Shown: positions 1 to 7,210 of the stretch, in pieces | Layout: each line of letters begins with the position of its first letter | How positions within the stretch are numbered: the first letter of the stretch is position 1 | Assembly (NCBI GenBank): GCA_945486175.1 | Contig: CALYTA010000024.1 | Location: forward strand, 1 to 8,622 | Source of the DNA: an uncultured Clostridia bacterium | Lineage (GTDB): Bacteria; Bacillota; Clostridia; Oscillospirales; Butyricicoccaceae | Length of the DNA stretch: 8,622 nt | Direction of reading: 5' to 3' | Translations under genes and position numbers: made by a program | Notes under the pieces: generated by a model | The model's database searches: none | Seen by the model: the letters and a program-made list of their open reading frames with translations, nothing else | What the model was told of the DNA's origin: nothing

Positions 1-10
1 AGACAGAACG

Positions 11-48
11 CCGTGCCGGCGGGGGGGTAGGACTTGCTGCCGGCACGG
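11..48 (+). promoter_or_regulatory. Perfect inverted repeat (leader hairpin) before iorA
   Basis: CCGTGCCGGC at 11-20 is repeated in exact reverse complement at 39-48, giving a 10-bp G/C-rich stem. Its 18-base loop opens with seven consecutive G residues. No T-run follows on the + strand, so it does not look like a terminator for an upstream gene. It ends about nine bases before the purine-rich ribosome binding site of iorA, so in the mRNA it would be a strong hairpin in the 5' leader or the tail of a larger leader structure cut by the window edge. A role in regulation or mRNA stability is inference. No riboswitch family was recognised. Confidence 0.5.
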
Positions 49-72
49 ATAGAAAAAAGGAAGGGAATATTT

Positions 73-1800
73 ATGAAGCAGCTCATGCTGGGCAATCAGG
101 CGGTTGCCCGCGGCCTGTATGAGGCAGGATGCAGCGTGGTTTCCAGCTATCCGGGAACACCGAGCACCGAGGTCACAGAAGAAGCCGCAAAATATGATGA
201 AATGTACTGCGAATGGGCACCGAATGAAAAGGTTGCCATGGAGGTCGCATTTGGCGCAAGCCTGGCAGGCAAGCGCAGCTTCTGCGGCATGAAGCATGTC
301 GGTTTGAATGTCGCTGCCGACCCGCTGTTCACCGTTTCATATACGGGTGTCAATGCGGGCATGGTTATCGTCGTCGCGGATGACGCGGGCATGCATTCTT
401 CGCAGAACGAGCAGGATTCGCGCCACCACGCGATTGCCTCGAAAATCCCGATGCTGGAGCCGTCGGATTCCGCAGAAGCGCGTGCGTTTACCATGCGTGC
501 TTTTGAGCTGTCCGAGCAGTTTGACACGCCGGTCATCCTCAAGATGTGCACGCGTGTCGCGCATTCCCAGAGCATCGTTGAGACCGGTGAGCGCATGACG
601 CCGCCGGAAAAGCCGTATGAAAAGAACATCGCCAAGTATGTCATGATGCCGGGCAATGCAAAGCGCCGCCATCCGCTGGTTGAGCAGCGCACCCGCGACC
701 TGATCGCGTTCGCGGAGGACTGTGAGTTCAACCGTGTCGAGATGGGAGATACTGCACTCGGCATCATCACTTCCAGCACATGCTACCAGTACGCGAAGGA
801 AGTGTTCGGCGACAACGCGTGCATCCTCAAGCTGGGCATGATTAACCCGCTGCCGGAGAAGCTGATTCTCGACTTCGCCGCAAAGGTAGACAAGCTGGTT
901 GTCATCGAGGAGCTCGACCCGATTATCGAAAACCACTGCAAGCAGATCGGCCTGGCCGTCACCGGCAAGGATGTCCTGCCGATGGAGGATGAATTCTCCC
1001 AGAACCTGATTGCCGAAAAGCTCGGCGTTGCGGTACCGGAGAGCAAGAAGCTGGATGAGGCCATGCCGCCGCGTCCGCCGGTTATGTGTGCGGGATGTCC
1101 GCACCGCGGCCTGTTCTACACGCTGGCGAAGAACAAGTGCACTGTACTGGGCGACATCGGCTGTTATACGCTGGGGGCGGTTGCACCGCTGAACGCGATG
1201 GAGATGACGCTGTGTATGGGCGCTTCCATTTCCTCCATCCATGGCTTCAACAAGGCACTTGGCAAGGAAGCCGAGGGCAAGACGGTTGCCGTTATCGGCG
1301 ATTCCACGTTCATGCATTCCGGCATGACCGGCCTTGCGAACATCGCATATAACCAGAGCAATTCCACCGTCATCATTCTGGACAACTCGATCACCGGCAT
1401 GACCGGCCATCAGCAGAACCCGACGACGGGCTATAACATCAAGGGCGACCCGGCGGGCAAGATTGACCTCGAGGCACTGTGCCGCGCGATGGGCTTTGAC
1501 CGCGTCCGCGTTGTCGACCCGTATGACCTGAAGGCTGTCGATACCGCTGTCAAGGAAGAACTGGCAGTGGATGCGCCGTCCGTCATCATCAGCCGCCGTC
1601 CGTGCGCGCTGCTCAAATATGTCAAGCACAATCCGCCGCTGAAGGTTGACAACGATGCCTGCCGCGGCTGCCGCAGCTGCATGAAGCTGGGCTGTCCGGC
1701 AATCAGCATCAAGAACGGCAAGGCAGTCATTGACAATACGCTGTGTGTCGGCTGCGGTGTCTGTCAGCAGCTGTGCGCATTCGATGCGCTCAAGTCCTGA
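73..1800 (+). CDS. iorA: Indolepyruvate:ferredoxin oxidoreductase, alpha subunit
   Basis: The enzyme oxidatively decarboxylates indolepyruvate and other aryl-pyruvates, made by transamination of aromatic amino acids, to aryl-acetyl-CoA, CO2 and reduced ferredoxin in the cytoplasm. The product is 575 residues, normal for IorA. The N-terminal third is the pyrimidine-binding-like domain (SYPGTPSTEV at 25-34, EWAPNEK at 47-53). The thiamine-diphosphate domain follows, with CPHRG at 342-346, GDIGCYTLG at 360-368 and the GDS...N motif (G409-D410 to N438). The C-terminus is a two-cluster ferredoxin domain: C530, C533, C536, C541 and C558, C561, C564, C568. The ATG at 73 is chosen because an AAGGAAGGG ribosome binding site lies 6-8 bases before it. 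The in-frame TTG at 34 lies inside a hairpin loop and would add 13 unconserved residues. iorB follows after 15 bases. The native substrate could be another aryl-pyruvate. Confidence 0.96.
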   Translation: MKQLMLGNQAVARGLYEAGCSVVSSYPGTPSTEVTEEAAKYDEMYCEWAPNEKVAMEVAFGASLAGKRSFCGMKHVGLNVAADPLFTVSYTGVNAGMVIVVADDAGMHSSQNEQDSRHHAIASKIPMLEPSDSAEARAFTMRAFELSEQFDTPVILKMCTRVAHSQSIVETGERMTPPEKPYEKNIAKYVMMPGNAKRRHPLVEQRTRDLIAFAEDCEFNRVEMGDTALGIITSSTCYQYAKEVFGDNACILKLGMINPLPEKLILDFAAKVDKLVVIEELDPIIENHCKQIGLAVTGKDVLPMEDEFSQNLIAEKLGVAVPESKKLDEAMPPRPPVMCAGCPHRGLFYTLAKNKCTVLGDIGCYTLGAVAPLNAMEMTLCMGASISSIHGFNKALGKEAEGKTVAVIGDSTFMHSGMTGLANIAYNQSNSTVIILDNSITGMTGHQQNPTTGYNIKGDPAGKIDLEALCRAMGFDRVRVVDPYDLKAVDTAVKEELAVDAPSVIISRRPCALLKYVKHNPPLKVDNDACRGCRSCMKLGCPAISIKNGKAVIDNTLCVGCGVCQQLCAFDALKS

Positions 1801-1815
1801 GGAGGTGGCTGAATT

Positions 1816-2388
1816 ATGACAAAGAATGTAATGATTGTCGGCGTCGGCGGTCAGGGCTCGCTGCTTGCGAGCAAGCTGCTCGGCCATCTGCTGCTGGAGC
1901 AGGGCTATGACGTCAAGGTATCTGAGGTTCACGGCATGAGCCAGCGCGGCGGCAGCGTAGTTACATATGTCCGCTTCGGCGATGCGGTTTATTCGCCGAT
2001 TATCGACCGCGGTGAAGCGGATTTCATTGTTTCGTTTGAGAAGCTCGAAGCAGCCCGCTGGATGGAATACCTGAAGCCGGGCGGACGCGTCATCGTCAAC
2101 ACGCAGGAAATCGATCCGATGCCGGTCATCACCGGCGCAGCGCAGTATCCGGCTGATCTGGTGGAAAAAATGCGCGCACTGGGCGCACAGGTCGACGATA
2201 TGGATGCGCTTGCCCTCGCTGTGGAGGCTGGTTCTCCGAAGGCAGTCAACCTGGTGCTGATGGGACGCCTGTCGCGTTATTTCGAGGATATTCCGGAGCA
2301 GGCATGGCAGGATGCCATCACCGCCTGTGTTCCGCCGAAGTTTCTGGAACTGAACAGAAAGGCATTTGCACTGGGACGTGCTAAATAA
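1816..2388 (+). CDS. iorB: Indolepyruvate:ferredoxin oxidoreductase, beta subunit
   Basis: This is the small subunit that pairs with IorA. It corresponds to the gamma-type domain of 2-oxoacid:ferredoxin oxidoreductases (POR family) and completes the active heteromer that transfers electrons to ferredoxin. The 190-residue length is typical. The N-terminus carries the conserved GVGGQG loop at 9-14, and the family signature EVHGMSQRGG lies at 37-46. The fold is Rossmann-like with no iron-sulfur cysteines, as expected because the clusters are on IorA. A strong GGAGGTGG ribosome binding site begins directly after the iorA stop codon, with the ATG seven bases further on, so the two genes are certainly cotranscribed and probably made at matched levels. 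There is no terminator before paaK, 45-54 bases downstream. Confidence 0.95.
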   Translation: MTKNVMIVGVGGQGSLLASKLLGHLLLEQGYDVKVSEVHGMSQRGGSVVTYVRFGDAVYSPIIDRGEADFIVSFEKLEAARWMEYLKPGGRVIVNTQEIDPMPVITGAAQYPADLVEKMRALGAQVDDMDALALAVEAGSPKAVNLVLMGRLSRYFEDIPEQAWQDAITACVPPKFLELNRKAFALGRAK

Positions 2389-2442
2389 CATAGAATTTCA
2401 AACGGTTTATAGATTCCAGTAGAGAGAAAGAGGATGATAACC

Positions 2443-3750
2443 ATGAAGCAGTATTTCCAGCCTGAAATTGAGACCATGCCGGTCGAAGAAATCAAGAAGA
2501 TGCAGAGCGAACGTCTGGTCAAGCAGGTACATCATGTCTATGAGAATGTTCCGTTTTACCGTGAACGCATGGATGCCGCAGGCATATCGCCGGATGACAT
2601 CCATGGCATTGAGGATCTGCACAAGCTGCCGTTCATCACGAAGGATGACCTGCGCGACCAGTATCCGTACGGCCTGCTTGCAGTCCCGCTGGAGGACTGT
2701 GTGCGCATCCAGTCGACCAGCGGCACGACCGGCCGCCGTGTTGTTGCGTTCTACACCCAGCATGATCTGGATCTGTGGGAAGAGTGCTGCGCGCGTGCCA
2801 TCGTTGCAGCGGGCGGCAGCAAGGAAGATGTGTGCCATGTATCCTATGGCTACGGCCTGTTCACCGGCGGCCCCGGCCTGAATGGCGGTTCGCATAAGGT
2901 CGGCTGCCTGACCCTGCCGATGTCCTCGGGCAATACTGACCGTCAGATTCAGTTTATGACGGATCTCGGCTCCACCATCCTGTGCTGCACCCCGTCGTAT
3001 GCGGCATATCTGGCTGAGAGCATCAATGAGCGCGGCCTGCGCGACAAGATCAAGCTGAAGGCGGGTATTTTCGGCGCAGAGGCGTGGACAGAGGAAATGC
3101 GCCATGACATCGAGAAGAACCTCGGCATCAAGGCGTATGATATCTATGGCCTGACTGAGATTTCCGGCCCGGGTGTCTCCTTTGAATGTGAGGAGCAGGG
3201 CGGCATGCACATCAATGAAGACCACTTCATTGCGGAGATCATCGATCCGAAGACCGGAGAGGTTCTGCCGGAAGGCTCCCGCGGCGAGCTGGTATTCACC
3301 TGCATCACCAAGGAAGCATTCCCGCTGCTGCGTTACCGCACGCGTGATATCGCGATTCTGACCCGCAAGCCGTGCTCCTGCGGACGCACCCATATCCGCA
3401 TGACCAAGCCGCTCGGCCGCAGTGATGACATGATGGTTGTCAAGGGCGTCAATGTATTCCCGTCCCAGATTGAGACCGTTCTGCTCAATGAGGGCTATCC
3501 GGCCAACTATGAGCTGATTGTCGACCGTGTCCACAACAGCGATACGATTGAGGTCAAGGTCGAGATGTCGCAGGAGATGTTCGATGACCTGGAAACCACC
3601 ATTGCACAGCGTGAGAAGAAGCTGGTTGCCAGCCTGAAATCCATGCTGGGTATCGGCGTCGATGTCAAGCTGGTCGCACCGAAGACCATCACGCGCAGTG
3701 AGGGTAAGGCAGTCCGCGTTATCGACAAGCGCAACCTGTACCAGAACTGA
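2443..3750 (+). CDS. paaK: Phenylacetate-CoA ligase (AMP-forming)
   Basis: This adenylate-forming enzyme activates an aryl acetate (phenylacetate, indoleacetate or a hydroxyphenyl analogue) with ATP and CoA to the aryl-acetyl-CoA, AMP and pyrophosphate. The 435 residues match PaaK-type ligases. Visible motifs are the P-loop STSGTTGR at 91-98, YGLTE at 235-239, YRTRD at 298-302, the hinge region GRSDDMMVVKG at 325-335 and the C-terminal SEGK with the likely catalytic lysine K422. The PCSCGRT element at 310-316 is common in PaaK proteins. Methionine at 2443 is preferred over the ATG at 2434, because the latter abuts the purine-rich ribosome binding site (2421-2433) with no spacing. Position after iorAB with no terminator suggests one operon whose genes share the aryl-acetyl-CoA intermediate. 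The exact acid used cannot be read from sequence. Confidence 0.93.
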   Translation: MKQYFQPEIETMPVEEIKKMQSERLVKQVHHVYENVPFYRERMDAAGISPDDIHGIEDLHKLPFITKDDLRDQYPYGLLAVPLEDCVRIQSTSGTTGRRVVAFYTQHDLDLWEECCARAIVAAGGSKEDVCHVSYGYGLFTGGPGLNGGSHKVGCLTLPMSSGNTDRQIQFMTDLGSTILCCTPSYAAYLAESINERGLRDKIKLKAGIFGAEAWTEEMRHDIEKNLGIKAYDIYGLTEISGPGVSFECEEQGGMHINEDHFIAEIIDPKTGEVLPEGSRGELVFTCITKEAFPLLRYRTRDIAILTRKPCSCGRTHIRMTKPLGRSDDMMVVKGVNVFPSQIETVLLNEGYPANYELIVDRVHNSDTIEVKVEMSQEMFDDLETTIAQREKKLVASLKSMLGIGVDVKLVAPKTITRSEGKAVRVIDKRNLYQN

Positions 3751-3757
3751 TTGATAT

Positions 3758-3803
3758 AAAAAACGTCCCGCTGTATTTCGGTACAGCGGGACGAAATTTT
3801 TTT
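3758..3803. terminator. Bidirectional rho-independent terminator
   Basis: A perfect 12-bp stem (CGTCCCGCTGTA at 3764-3775 with its complement at 3782-3793) encloses a six-base loop, TTTCGG. It is followed by seven T at 3797-3803 on the + strand and preceded by six A at 3758-3763, which is a T-run for the - strand. It can therefore stop both the iorAB-paaK transcript and the convergent transcript of the amidohydrolase gene. Confidence 0.93.
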
Positions 3804-3810
3804 CACAGAA

Positions 3811-3860
3811 AACCGGAGCTCTCTGCGCGTTTGCAGAGGTCTCCGGTTGTTTTTTTATTT
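3811..3860 (+). terminator. Second rho-independent terminator after paaK
   Basis: A 16-base arm at 3811-3826 pairs with 3833-3848, with eight outer and six inner base pairs around a two-base internal mismatch and a six-base loop. A T-rich tail follows at 3847-3860 (interrupted by G at 3849 and A at 3857). The T-run is only on the + strand side, so it backs up the preceding terminator against read-through from paaK into the antisense of the amidohydrolase gene. Confidence 0.85.
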
Positions 3861-3873
3861 TGCGGGAAACGTG

Positions 3874-4722
3874 TCAGATGCCGAGCAGCTTTTGCGCGTT
3901 ATTTCCGAGGATATCCGCGAGCTCTTCATCTGTAAAGCCGGCATTGCGGACAAAGTCCAGCGTTTCCTCCTGGTCGCTCCACGGGCTGTCTGTGGCGAAC
4001 AGGACGCGCTTTGTGCCGTGCCGGCGCACCAGGCGGGCGAATGCCGCGCGGTTCAGGTTGTGTGATTCCTCCGGCGTGCGTGTCGTACCGGGTGCGGCGA
4101 CAATCTCACCGGTGGAGAATGCCGTATCGAAATACAGCGGCAGGCCTGCCAGCTCCTGCTCGACGGCATTCCAGTCTGCCCAGCCGCCCATGTGCGCGAG
4201 CACCAGCCTGTCCGGCGAGACTTCGCGCATGACATGCTGGATCTGCTGCGGGGTGCAGTAGTTGTGCCCCGGAATGCCGATGTCCCAGCCCGCATGCGTC
4301 AGGACGATCAGTCCCAGCTCGGAGGCGCGGTCAATGATGCGCAGGAAGCGGATGTCATCAAAATCAGTGTCCTGATAGGCGGGATGGATTTTGATGCCGC
4401 GCAGGCCCATATCCTGCACGTGAGCCAGCTCCGCGCGGTAATCCGGCGTATCCGGATGCATGCCGCCGAATGACAGCAGGCCGGTTTCCTGCCAGTGCTC
4501 ATTTGCGCGCGCTGCGGCTTCGTTGAGCTTGTGAACCTGTCCGGTGTTGGTCATGACCGGGAGCAGGATGGAAATATCGATGTGTGCGCGGTCCATGGAA
4601 CGGCGCAGGCCGTCTGTCGTGCCGTCGGTATATGGCTTGGAGCGCGACAGGTGCTGGAGCTTTTGCAGCACGCCCTCCGCGATTTTGGATGGGAAGGTGT
4701 GCGCGTGAAAATCAATAATCAT
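3874..4722 (-). CDS. Amidohydrolase-family (Amidohydro_2) metal-dependent hydrolase
   Basis: This is a TIM-barrel metal-dependent hydrolase or decarboxylase of the Amidohydro_2 group, which includes ACMSD, gamma-resorcylate decarboxylase and pyrone-dicarboxylate lactonase. The 282 residues are a full-length compact barrel. Metal-site candidates appear in the usual order: H6 and H8 in the N-terminal DFHAH, H143 in LTHAGW, H177 in LAHMGG and D245 in ATDSPW. H89 (GGMHPD) and K111/H113 (GIKIHP) are also conserved-looking. No signal peptide is present, so it acts in the cytoplasm. The start codon overlaps the stop of the upstream membrane-protein gene as ATGA, and its GAGGAGG ribosome binding site lies within that gene's glutamate codons, so translation is coupled. 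Family placement is firm; substrate and reaction are unknown. Confidence 0.87.
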   Translation of the reverse strand: MIIDFHAHTFPSKIAEGVLQKLQHLSRSKPYTDGTTDGLRRSMDRAHIDISILLPVMTNTGQVHKLNEAAARANEHWQETGLLSFGGMHPDTPDYRAELAHVQDMGLRGIKIHPAYQDTDFDDIRFLRIIDRASELGLIVLTHAGWDIGIPGHNYCTPQQIQHVMREVSPDRLVLAHMGGWADWNAVEQELAGLPLYFDTAFSTGEIVAAPGTTRTPEESHNLNRAAFARLVRRHGTKRVLFATDSPWSDQEETLDFVRNAGFTDEELADILGNNAQKLLGI

Positions 4723-5399
4723 GAAATGGGTTCCTCCTCATTGGAACAGCCGGTCAGAATGGAATCCAGCGGCGTTTTCAGCCTGTGGCTGAAGAACTTG
4801 ACCACCAGTCCGGTGCAGCACGCCGCAAGAATCGTGCCCTCGCGCGTTCCCTGAATCGTGAAATCAAAAAACAGCAGGGACAGCACCAACGCGAGGATGA
4901 CACAGCTGATATCAAAGCCGATTTTGACATTGCCGAATTCCACATGTATGGTATCCGAGACTGCCTTGACAAAAGCTTCCCCGGAATTCATGATGACATT
5001 CGCGATAACTGCAAGAGAGACACCGAAGCCGAGTACAATTGTGCCGATGACGACCATCAGCACGCGCATGGGATAGGTGTCGGCGGTAAACCACGAAATC
5101 AGCCACATGCCGAAGTCGGTAAACCAGCCGAACAGGAAGGACAGCGGCACCTGGAGCAGCTGAATCCACTGGAATTTCCGGCGGAGAATGACAATCTGTC
5201 CGACGATGAGCACGCAGTTCCAGATAATGAGCCAGTTGCCGAGCGACAATGCGGGAAAGCGCAGGCTGAGCACATTGGCGACAGAGGAAATCGGCGAAAC
5301 GCCGAGCTCTCCTTTCTTTGTGATGGCGACGCCGAGCGCCGCAAAAAACAGGCTGATGATAAACAGCACATAGCGTTTGGTGAGTTCTTTTTTCTGCAT
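4719..5399 (-). CDS. YczE/DUF6198-like integral membrane protein
   Basis: This is a hydrophobic 226-residue protein with about six predicted membrane segments (roughly residues 10-27, 52-72, 80-104, 111-136, 160-180 and 187-204). It resembles the YczE/YitT-like (DUF6198) proteins common in Firmicutes. Recognisable elements are GVSPISSVANV near 33-43, the NSGEAFVKAVSDT stretch at 138-150 and the REGT turn near 186-189 before the last segment. The biochemical role of this family is not established; transport of a small molecule is often guessed. The ATG at 5399 is preferred because AGGAG lies five bases before it and the hydrophobic segment begins nearby. A longer in-frame reading up to 5636 would overlap the symporter gene and add an arginine-rich, unlikely extension. 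It overlaps the amidohydrolase gene by four bases. No convincing promoter was found in the short gap upstream. Confidence 0.83.
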   Translation of the reverse strand: MQKKELTKRYVLFIISLFFAALGVAITKKGELGVSPISSVANVLSLRFPALSLGNWLIIWNCVLIVGQIVILRRKFQWIQLLQVPLSFLFGWFTDFGMWLISWFTADTYPMRVLMVVIGTIVLGFGVSLAVIANVIMNSGEAFVKAVSDTIHVEFGNVKIGFDISCVILALVLSLLFFDFTIQGTREGTILAACCTGLVVKFFSHRLKTPLDSILTGCSNEEEPIS

Positions 5400-5471
5400 G
5401 GATACTCCTGAATATTTTGTGATAGGTGGGAAACGAATGACGCACAGGCAGAGCCTGCATGGATATACCAC

Positions 5472-5512
5472 AAAAAAGCGGTATACCGGATATAATCCAG
5501 TATACCACTTTT
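5472..5512 (-). terminator. Rho-independent terminator after the symporter gene
   Basis: Read on the - strand, an AAAAG-T-GGTATAC-T-GGAT arm (5512-5495) pairs with 5491-5474 around a three-base loop. The two positions that break symmetry become G-U pairs in the - strand RNA but C-A mismatches on the + strand, and six T residues follow (complement of 5472-5477). Both facts orient it as a terminator for the symporter gene, whose stop codon is about 17 bases upstream. It separates the symporter transcript from the downstream membrane-protein/amidohydrolase pair, unless it is leaky. Confidence 0.82.
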
Positions 5513-5529
5513 GCTTGAAAAACGGAATT

Positions 5530-7062
5530 TTATTTGCCGAGCGCGGTCTTCTGCGGAACAATGGTGTCCTTGTTGTAGCAGGCAAAGGTCTCTTCAACCA
5601 GCTGCTTGTTGGGCGCCGGGGTAAACAGGCTGACAATCGGGACGATAATCAGGCCTGCGATCATAGCCAGTGCACCGGAGTTGATCGGAGACTGGAGCAG
5701 AACCGGGAAGCTGGAACGGAACAGCATGTTGGCTACCATCAGGCCGCAGCCAAAGATGAAGCTGACCCAGCAGGCCGCCTTCGTGGTGCGTTTCCAGTAC
5801 AGGCCGTACAGGAACGGTGCGAGGAATGCACCTGCGAGTGCACCCCACGAAATGCCCATCAGCTGTGCGATGAAGGTGACATTGCTCTTGTACTGGATGA
5901 TCGCGATAATCGCGGAAATGGCGATGAAGACGAAGATAAATGCGCGGATCCACATCAGCTGCTGCTTCTGGTTCATCTTCTTCATGAATGTGCCCTTGAG
6001 GAAGTCGATGGTCAGCGTGGAGCTGGACGCCATGACGAGCGAGGACAGCGTGGACATCGACGCGGACAGCACAAGGATGACAACCAGTGCGATGAGCAGG
6101 GGGGACAGATTGGACAGCATGGTCGGAATGACTGAGTCATAACCGTCCGCCGCAATGTCGATCTGCTCGGAGAACAGGCGTCCGAAGCCGCCGAGGAAAT
6201 AGCAGCCGCCGGAGACAACCAGTGCGAACAGTGTGGAAATCATTGTGCCCTTCTGGATGGCAGCCTCGTCCTTGATGGCGTAGAACTTCTGCACCATCTG
6301 CGGCAGGCCCCATGTACCGAGGCTGGTCAGGATGACAACGCCGAGCAGGTTGAGCGGGTCAGGGCCGAAGAACGATGCAAATACACCCGGCTGGGTGGAT
6401 GCGGTTTCATCGGTGACCTCAGCAAGGCCGCGGACTGCTTCCATGAAGCCGCCCTTGCTTGCCAGAACGGCAGCGATGACGGCGACAATGCCGACGAGCA
6501 TGATAACGCCCTGAATGAAGTCGTTGATTGCAGTTGCCATGTAGCCGCCTGCAATGACATAAATGGCGGTCAGGATCGCCATGAGGACGATACAGACCGT
6601 GTAGTCGATGTTAAATGCCATGCCGAACAGGCGGGACAGGCCGTTGTACAGCGAGGCGGTATACGGGATCAGGAAAATGAAAATGATGACGGATGCACCG
6701 ACCTTGAGTGCCGGGCTGTCAAAACGCGTACCGAAGAATGCCGGCATGGTTGCGGAATCCAGATGCTGCGTCATGATGCGCGTGCGGCGTCCGAGAATGA
6801 CCCATGCGAGCAGTGAGCCGATGAGCGCATTGCCGATGCCGATCCAGGTGGATGCAAGGCCATATTTCCAGCCGAACTGTCCTGCATAGCCGACAAAGAT
6901 GACGGCGGAAAAATAGGATGTGCCATAGGCAAAGGCAGTCAGCCATGGGCCAACCGAACGTCCGCCGAGGACAAAGCCATCGACGTCGGTCGCATGCCGG
7001 CGGCAATACAGGCCGATGCCGATCAGAACGGCGAAATAGATGATAAGTACGAGTAACTTCAC
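5530..7062 (-). CDS. Sodium:solute symporter (SSS family)
   Basis: This is an inner-membrane secondary transporter of the SSS family (LeuT fold), which couples sodium entry to uptake of a small solute such as a sugar, polyol, carboxylate or amino acid. The 510 residues are typical, with about 13 hydrophobic segments along the whole chain. Family features include AGGYMATAINDFIQG at 171-185, GYDSVIPTML at 307-316 and ASMSTLSS at 334-341. By comparison with PutP, the S337-T338 pair in the last motif matches the residues that bind sodium at the Na2 site. The start is the GTG at 7062, preceded by AGAGAGAGG with six to seven bases spacing. Upstream in-frame ATG readings would add a non-hydrophobic tail from promoter DNA. 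It lies just downstream of the AraC gene with its own predicted promoter, which suggests control by that regulator. The substrate cannot be assigned. Confidence 0.9.
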   Translation of the reverse strand: MKLLVLIIYFAVLIGIGLYCRRHATDVDGFVLGGRSVGPWLTAFAYGTSYFSAVIFVGYAGQFGWKYGLASTWIGIGNALIGSLLAWVILGRRTRIMTQHLDSATMPAFFGTRFDSPALKVGASVIIFIFLIPYTASLYNGLSRLFGMAFNIDYTVCIVLMAILTAIYVIAGGYMATAINDFIQGVIMLVGIVAVIAAVLASKGGFMEAVRGLAEVTDETASTQPGVFASFFGPDPLNLLGVVILTSLGTWGLPQMVQKFYAIKDEAAIQKGTMISTLFALVVSGGCYFLGGFGRLFSEQIDIAADGYDSVIPTMLSNLSPLLIALVVILVLSASMSTLSSLVMASSSTLTIDFLKGTFMKKMNQKQQLMWIRAFIFVFIAISAIIAIIQYKSNVTFIAQLMGISWGALAGAFLAPFLYGLYWKRTTKAACWVSFIFGCGLMVANMLFRSSFPVLLQSPINSGALAMIAGLIIVPIVSLFTPAPNKQLVEETFACYNKDTIVPQKTALGK

Positions 7063-7131
7063 AAAAATCCTCTCTCTTTCTATGAAACTGTCTGTACACC
7101 CGCAGAAAATGCGATCAAGTGCAACAGAGCA

Positions 7132-7165
7132 AGTATACTTTAACACATAAAAGCAGTGAAGTCAA
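7132..7165 (-). promoter_or_regulatory. Predicted promoter of the symporter gene
   Basis: On the - strand, TTGACT (7165-7160) is followed after 17 bases by TAAAGT (7142-7137). An overlapping alternative is a TATACT -10 box at 7137-7132 with TTCACT 17 bases upstream. The second -10 lies in a perfect 10-bp palindrome, AAGTATACTT (7131-7140), which could also be an operator. About 65-70 bases of leader would precede the GTG start and contain a small CGCA/TGCG hairpin at 7101-7113. The AraC gene upstream has no clear terminator, so some read-through is possible. Confidence 0.55.
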
Positions 7166-7210
7166 GAAAAACAGGGTGAGTTCATACTTTTGCCTCATAA
7201 ATGTGGGGGA

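Noticed and set aside
34..72. In-frame TTG start extending IorA by 13 residues
   Set aside because: The codon is inside the loop of the leader hairpin, lacks a ribosome binding site, and the extension precedes the normal IorA N-terminus; ATG at 73 has a well-spaced site.
337..2391. A 684-codon open frame on the - strand, antisense to both iorA and iorB
   Set aside because: It lies opposite two clearly conserved genes, has an H/R/Q/D/A-rich composition typical of an antisense shadow of G/C-rich third positions, and shows no domain motif.
2407..3534. A 375-codon open frame on the - strand opposite paaK
   Set aside because: It is an antisense shadow of paaK, whose A-motifs are all intact on the + strand; no recognisable protein features.
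4785..5411. A 208-codon + strand open frame opposite the membrane protein
   Set aside because: It is a highly charged mirror of hydrophobic codons on the other strand, with no motif and no ribosome binding site.
5400..5471. A separate promoter for the membrane-protein/amidohydrolase pair
   Set aside because: Several weak -35/-10 combinations were tried on the - strand but none has good hexamers at 16-18 base spacing; left unassigned.
5400..5636. N-terminal extension of the YczE/DUF6198-like protein
   Set aside because: It would overlap the symporter gene and cross its terminator, and adds an arginine-rich stretch not expected in this family; ATG at 5399 has a good ribosome binding site.
5377..6135. 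A 252-codon + strand open frame across the end of the symporter gene and the terminator
   Set aside because: Its composition (runs of Q, D, H, R) and position opposite a transmembrane protein mark it as an antisense shadow; it also crosses a terminator hairpin.
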